Position numbers and translations under genes: made by a program. From Neobacillus bataviensis LMG 21833 (GTDB taxonomy: Bacteria > Bacillota > Bacilli > Bacillales > Cytobacillaceae), in NCBI RefSeq assembly GCF_000307875.1, contig NZ_AJLS01000121.1:1-64000 (forward strand): a stretch of DNA of 64,000 bases, given 5' to 3'. Numbering within the stretch: the stretch's first letter is position 1; each line of letters opens with the position of its first letter. A model generated the notes under the pieces. It ran no database searches, was not told the DNA's origin, and saw only the letters and a program-made list of their open reading frames with translations. Positions 61,849 to 64,000 of the stretch are shown here, piece by piece.

Positions 61849-62634
61849 TTAAAAAGCAGATCCATTTGCTTTCTTACTTGCCACAATACGAATTCGTTCA
61901 TAATCCGCTACCCATATGCCATTTTTAAATAAATCGTGCTGAACCTTGTTTTTTATTTTTTCATAAATAACCACTCTTTCCTTTTCCGTGAATTCTGGAA
62001 AAAAGTCATCTGCAAAACCATTCAGCCAATGACTTAACCCTTTTTCTCCATCTGGTAACGGTGTAGGACGATTAAAATGATGTGCATAGGATACCTTAAA
62101 TCCGTGCCGCTCTAGTAAGGTACTATATTCCCCGATACTTGGAAAGTACCAAGGGTTTCTATTTTCTACATTGATTCCAAAATCTTGATTAAGTACCTCG
62201 GTTATTCCTCGAATAATGGTTTGTACATTTCCTTTTCCACCAAATTCCGCAACAAAGCGGCCGCCTTCACGTAATGCCATCTCTATTGACTCAACCACTT
62301 TCTCAGCACTTTTCATCCAATGAAGGGCTGCATTCGAAAAAACTGCATCATACTTTTCATTGGTTCTAAGTGTTTCCCCGTTATCAATGATGAACGAGAT
62401 TTGCGGATATTTTTCACGTGCCTTTGTAATCATTGCCTCGGATGAATCCATTCCCGTCATCAACGCACCAGACTTGGAAATTTCATAGGATAGATCTCCA
62501 GTGCCACAGCCAAAATCAAGTATCTTCTCGCCCTTTTGCGGCTGTAGAAGTTCAACTATGCCTTTTCCATAATTGGCTACAAAACCTAACTTATTATCAT
62601 ACATTTCTGCATTCCAAACATTCACAGAACTCAT
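61849..62634 (-). CDS. SAM-dependent methyltransferase (class I)
   Basis: About 261 residues with a Rossmann-type methyltransferase fold: motif I ILDFGCGTGDLS (about residue 40), MDSSEAMI (motif II Asp/Ser) and FSNAALHWM (motif IV). The pattern around LHWM resembles trans-aconitate 2-methyltransferase-like and small-molecule methyltransferases. ATG at 62634 has AAGGGGTG seven bases upstream. It is divergent from the LysR-type gene. Its substrate is unknown. Confidence 0.83.
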   Translation of the reverse strand: MSSVNVWNAEMYDNKLGFVANYGKGIVELLQPQKGEKILDFGCGTGDLSYEISKSGALMTGMDSSEAMITKAREKYPQISFIIDNGETLRTNEKYDAVFSNAALHWMKSAEKVVESIEMALREGGRFVAEFGGKGNVQTIIRGITEVLNQDFGINVENRNPWYFPSIGEYSTLLERHGFKVSYAHHFNRPTPLPDGEKGLSHWLNGFADDFFPEFTEKERVVIYEKIKNKVQHDLFKNGIWVADYERIRIVASKKANGSAF

Positions 62635-62750
62635 GTAATAACACCCCTTCAATTTTGAAATATTTATATTTTTATCTTAATTCATATAACAACTATTCGT
62701 CTAAGATATATAATCTATTATATTAATAGCTTGAAGCTATGGGGGATCGT

Positions 62751-63213
62751 TTGGAAATAAGACTATTTGAATATGCACTGGAAATATATAAAACAAAGAG
62801 TTTTACAAGGGCTGCTTCCAATCTTCATATTGCACAGCCATCATTAAGTAAACAAATTGCCAAATTGGAATCGGAGCTGGGTGTGTTTTTATTTGATCGT
62901 AAACCAGGCAGTCCAGTAGAACTCACTCCTGATGGTTTAGTGCTTATTAAACAAGCTGAGAGGATTTTACAAATGCGTGATGATTTAAAACAGGAGATCC
63001 TTGAACGAAAGGAAGGCATCAGGGTGGAATTAAAAATTGGCTCAACGGCTTACGGGAGGACATATTTTGCCTCCGCTTCTGAAAAGTTATCAAGTACTGT
63101 TTCCAAATGTGCCCATTCGTTTAATAGAAGAATCAACAGATAAGCTTATAGATTTGACAGCTAGAGGATTAGTCGATATTTCGATTTTGTCACTTCCTAT
63201 TCGAAATCTATGA
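62751..63213 (+). pseudogene. Frameshifted and truncated LysR-type regulator
   Basis: The N-terminal winged helix is intact (FTRAASNLHIAQPSLSKQIAKLE pattern; residues 15-40), but the frame shifts near 63050-63070. The next frame continues with LPPLLKSYQVLFPNVPIRLIEES and DLTARGLVDISILSL and stops at 63211. About 150 residues of the effector domain are absent, so it is doubly broken. The probable start is TTG at 62751 with GGGGG upstream. Confidence 0.78.
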
Positions 63214-63278
63214 AAAACGTGGCTAAAAAAGAGAGACTGTGATCATGTCTCTCTTTGATAATCCGGCGAAAGTAATCC

Positions 63279-63566
63279 CTACTGATTTAAAACAACAGAT
63301 CCCAGCCATCCAACTAATAAGTAATTTGGAATAACAAGCAAAATGGCCGGCCAAATCATTTTCTTTGTTATAAATTTTGCCGCACCAAGATATAGGAGTG
63401 GAAAAATTAAACCCCAAATTAGGAAAAGAGGTGTAGCTGCTAAATAAAGGGACATTGGCAGGATAAGCAGTGAAGAGATAACAAGGAGTTTCGATTTCCT
63501 GAAACCTAGGGAAAATATACAGAGAACGAGTGAAGCAATCGTACAAGGCCAAAATAATAACTGCAT
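63279..63566 (-). CDS. Small membrane protein, four helices
   Basis: 95 residues with four hydrophobic segments and a Gly-rich end (LLVGWLGSVVLNQ). ATG at 63566 has GGAGGTG six bases upstream. Family not recognised. It is co-oriented with the monooxygenase-like gene behind it and may form an operon with it. Confidence 0.65.
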   Translation of the reverse strand: MQLLFWPCTIASLVLCIFSLGFRKSKLLVISSLLILPMSLYLAATPLFLIWGLIFPLLYLGAAKFITKKMIWPAILLVIPNYLLVGWLGSVVLNQ

Positions 63567-63675
63567 ATTATTCACCTCCATTTTTAAAAAGCAAAAATTT
63601 TTGGAAGGTATTAATAAAACATCTCTCTGTTTCAAACAAAAACTTCATCCCCTTTAGTTCCAAGAAAACTCTAAC

Positions 63676-63972
63676 CTATGATAGATGAACTTTCTCAAAG
63701 TGTTCCACTGTTGGAAACGGATCATAGAAATGATGTAATAGTCTTTTCCATTCTTGATACTCATTTGATTGCCTGAATCCAACTGTATGGTCTTCTAATG
63801 TTTCCCACCTTACCAGCAGTAAATATTTGCCGTTAACTTCCATACAACGCTGTAATTCGTGAGAGATGTAACCTTTCATGGAAGAAATAATTTCCGATGC
63901 CTGTCGGAACGCTTCCTCATATTCCGCTTCCATCCCTTGTTTAACCTGAAGTATTGCCGCTTCCAATATCAT
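63676..63972 (-). CDS. Antibiotic biosynthesis monooxygenase (ABM) domain protein
   Basis: A 98-residue ferredoxin-like protein with the ABM pattern: MILEAAILQVKQG at the start, SMKGYISHELQRC and YLLLVRWETLEDH in the middle, and the end HFYDPFPTVEHFE. Such small dimers act as quinol or haem monooxygenases or as accessory proteins. GGAGGAG precedes the ATG. It is near the window edge and its partners may lie beyond. Confidence 0.83.
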   Translation of the reverse strand: MILEAAILQVKQGMEAEYEEAFRQASEIISSMKGYISHELQRCMEVNGKYLLLVRWETLEDHTVGFRQSNEYQEWKRLLHHFYDPFPTVEHFEKVHLS

Positions 63973-64000
63973 GATATCTCCTCCAATTTTAAAAAATCAC

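Noticed and set aside
63223..63552. 109-codon minus-strand frame overlapping the small membrane protein
   Set aside because: Out of frame with a better gene (ATG 63566, GGAGGTG) and lacks a ribosome site.

Overview
The window looks like the chromosome of a low-GC, spore-forming Bacillaceae bacterium (Bacillus/Neobacillus type). The evidence is the strong AGGAGG ribosome binding sites with TTG and GTG starts, a classic SAM-I (S-box) riboswitch, YfkAB-, YvpB- and YitT-like genes, an LPDTA sorting signal, and a 13-bp inverted repeat (GGTGCCTGACACC) of a kind common between genes in this group. I see no tRNA, rRNA, CRISPR array or intact prophage.

Layout. (1) 0.1-8.1 kb: a minus-strand operon for a membrane-linked molybdopterin oxidoreductase (cytochrome b-like anchor, Nas/Nap-type catalytic subunit, four-cluster ferredoxin, Tat-Rieske protein). 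It is followed by an NreABC-like sensory set with two histidine kinases, one NarL-type regulator and one GAF protein. An NreC-like palindrome and a terminator-like leader hairpin precede it. (2) 8.2-12.1 kb: the most unusual locus. A 23-residue Cys-Trp-Trp-Cys peptide is translationally coupled to an HD-GYP protein and followed by a PqqD-like/M50 protease. A histidine kinase upstream has the same membrane input domain as the HD-GYP protein. (3) 12.3-31.6 kb: amidase, C39-like protease, ThrE-type exporter, PadR/DHA2 efflux, a ribose-type ABC transporter under a SAM riboswitch, MFS, YfkAB, RecQ, TraB/GumN lipoprotein, MerR/EamA and a HAD phosphatase.

(4) 31.7-41.7 kb: fatty or branched acid catabolism (two acyl-CoA ligases, acyl-CoA dehydrogenase, thiolase, CoA-transferase, 3-hydroxyacyl-CoA dehydrogenase-like SDR) with a CBS-PAS sigma-54 activator. 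Two sigma-54 promoters are visible. (5) 41.8-49.5 kb: MFS, a cell-wall SGNH hydrolase, a 2-hydroxyacid dehydrogenase and an OmpR/HK/ABC export module. (6) 49.8-57.5 kb: a second CoA-based catabolic unit (FCD-GntR regulator, acyl-CoA ligase, ACS-type MFS carrier, ThDP-dependent lyase) and its PAS-type sigma-54 activator. Its control region has a sigma-54 promoter, three upstream palindromes and two FCD-type operators. (7) 57.6-64 kb: a patchwork of decayed genes (integrase pieces, IS1380 and IS1595 fragments, broken LysR) among intact small genes, with two more sigma-54 promoters.

Two themes stand out. Five good sigma-54 promoters lie within 21 kb and point to a catabolic island run by two enhancer-binding proteins. 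The peptide/protease/dual-sensor locus at 8.2-12.1 kb could be a self-contained peptide signalling system feeding both a kinase pathway and cyclic-di-GMP turnover; this is inferred from gene arrangement and domains, not from a known system.
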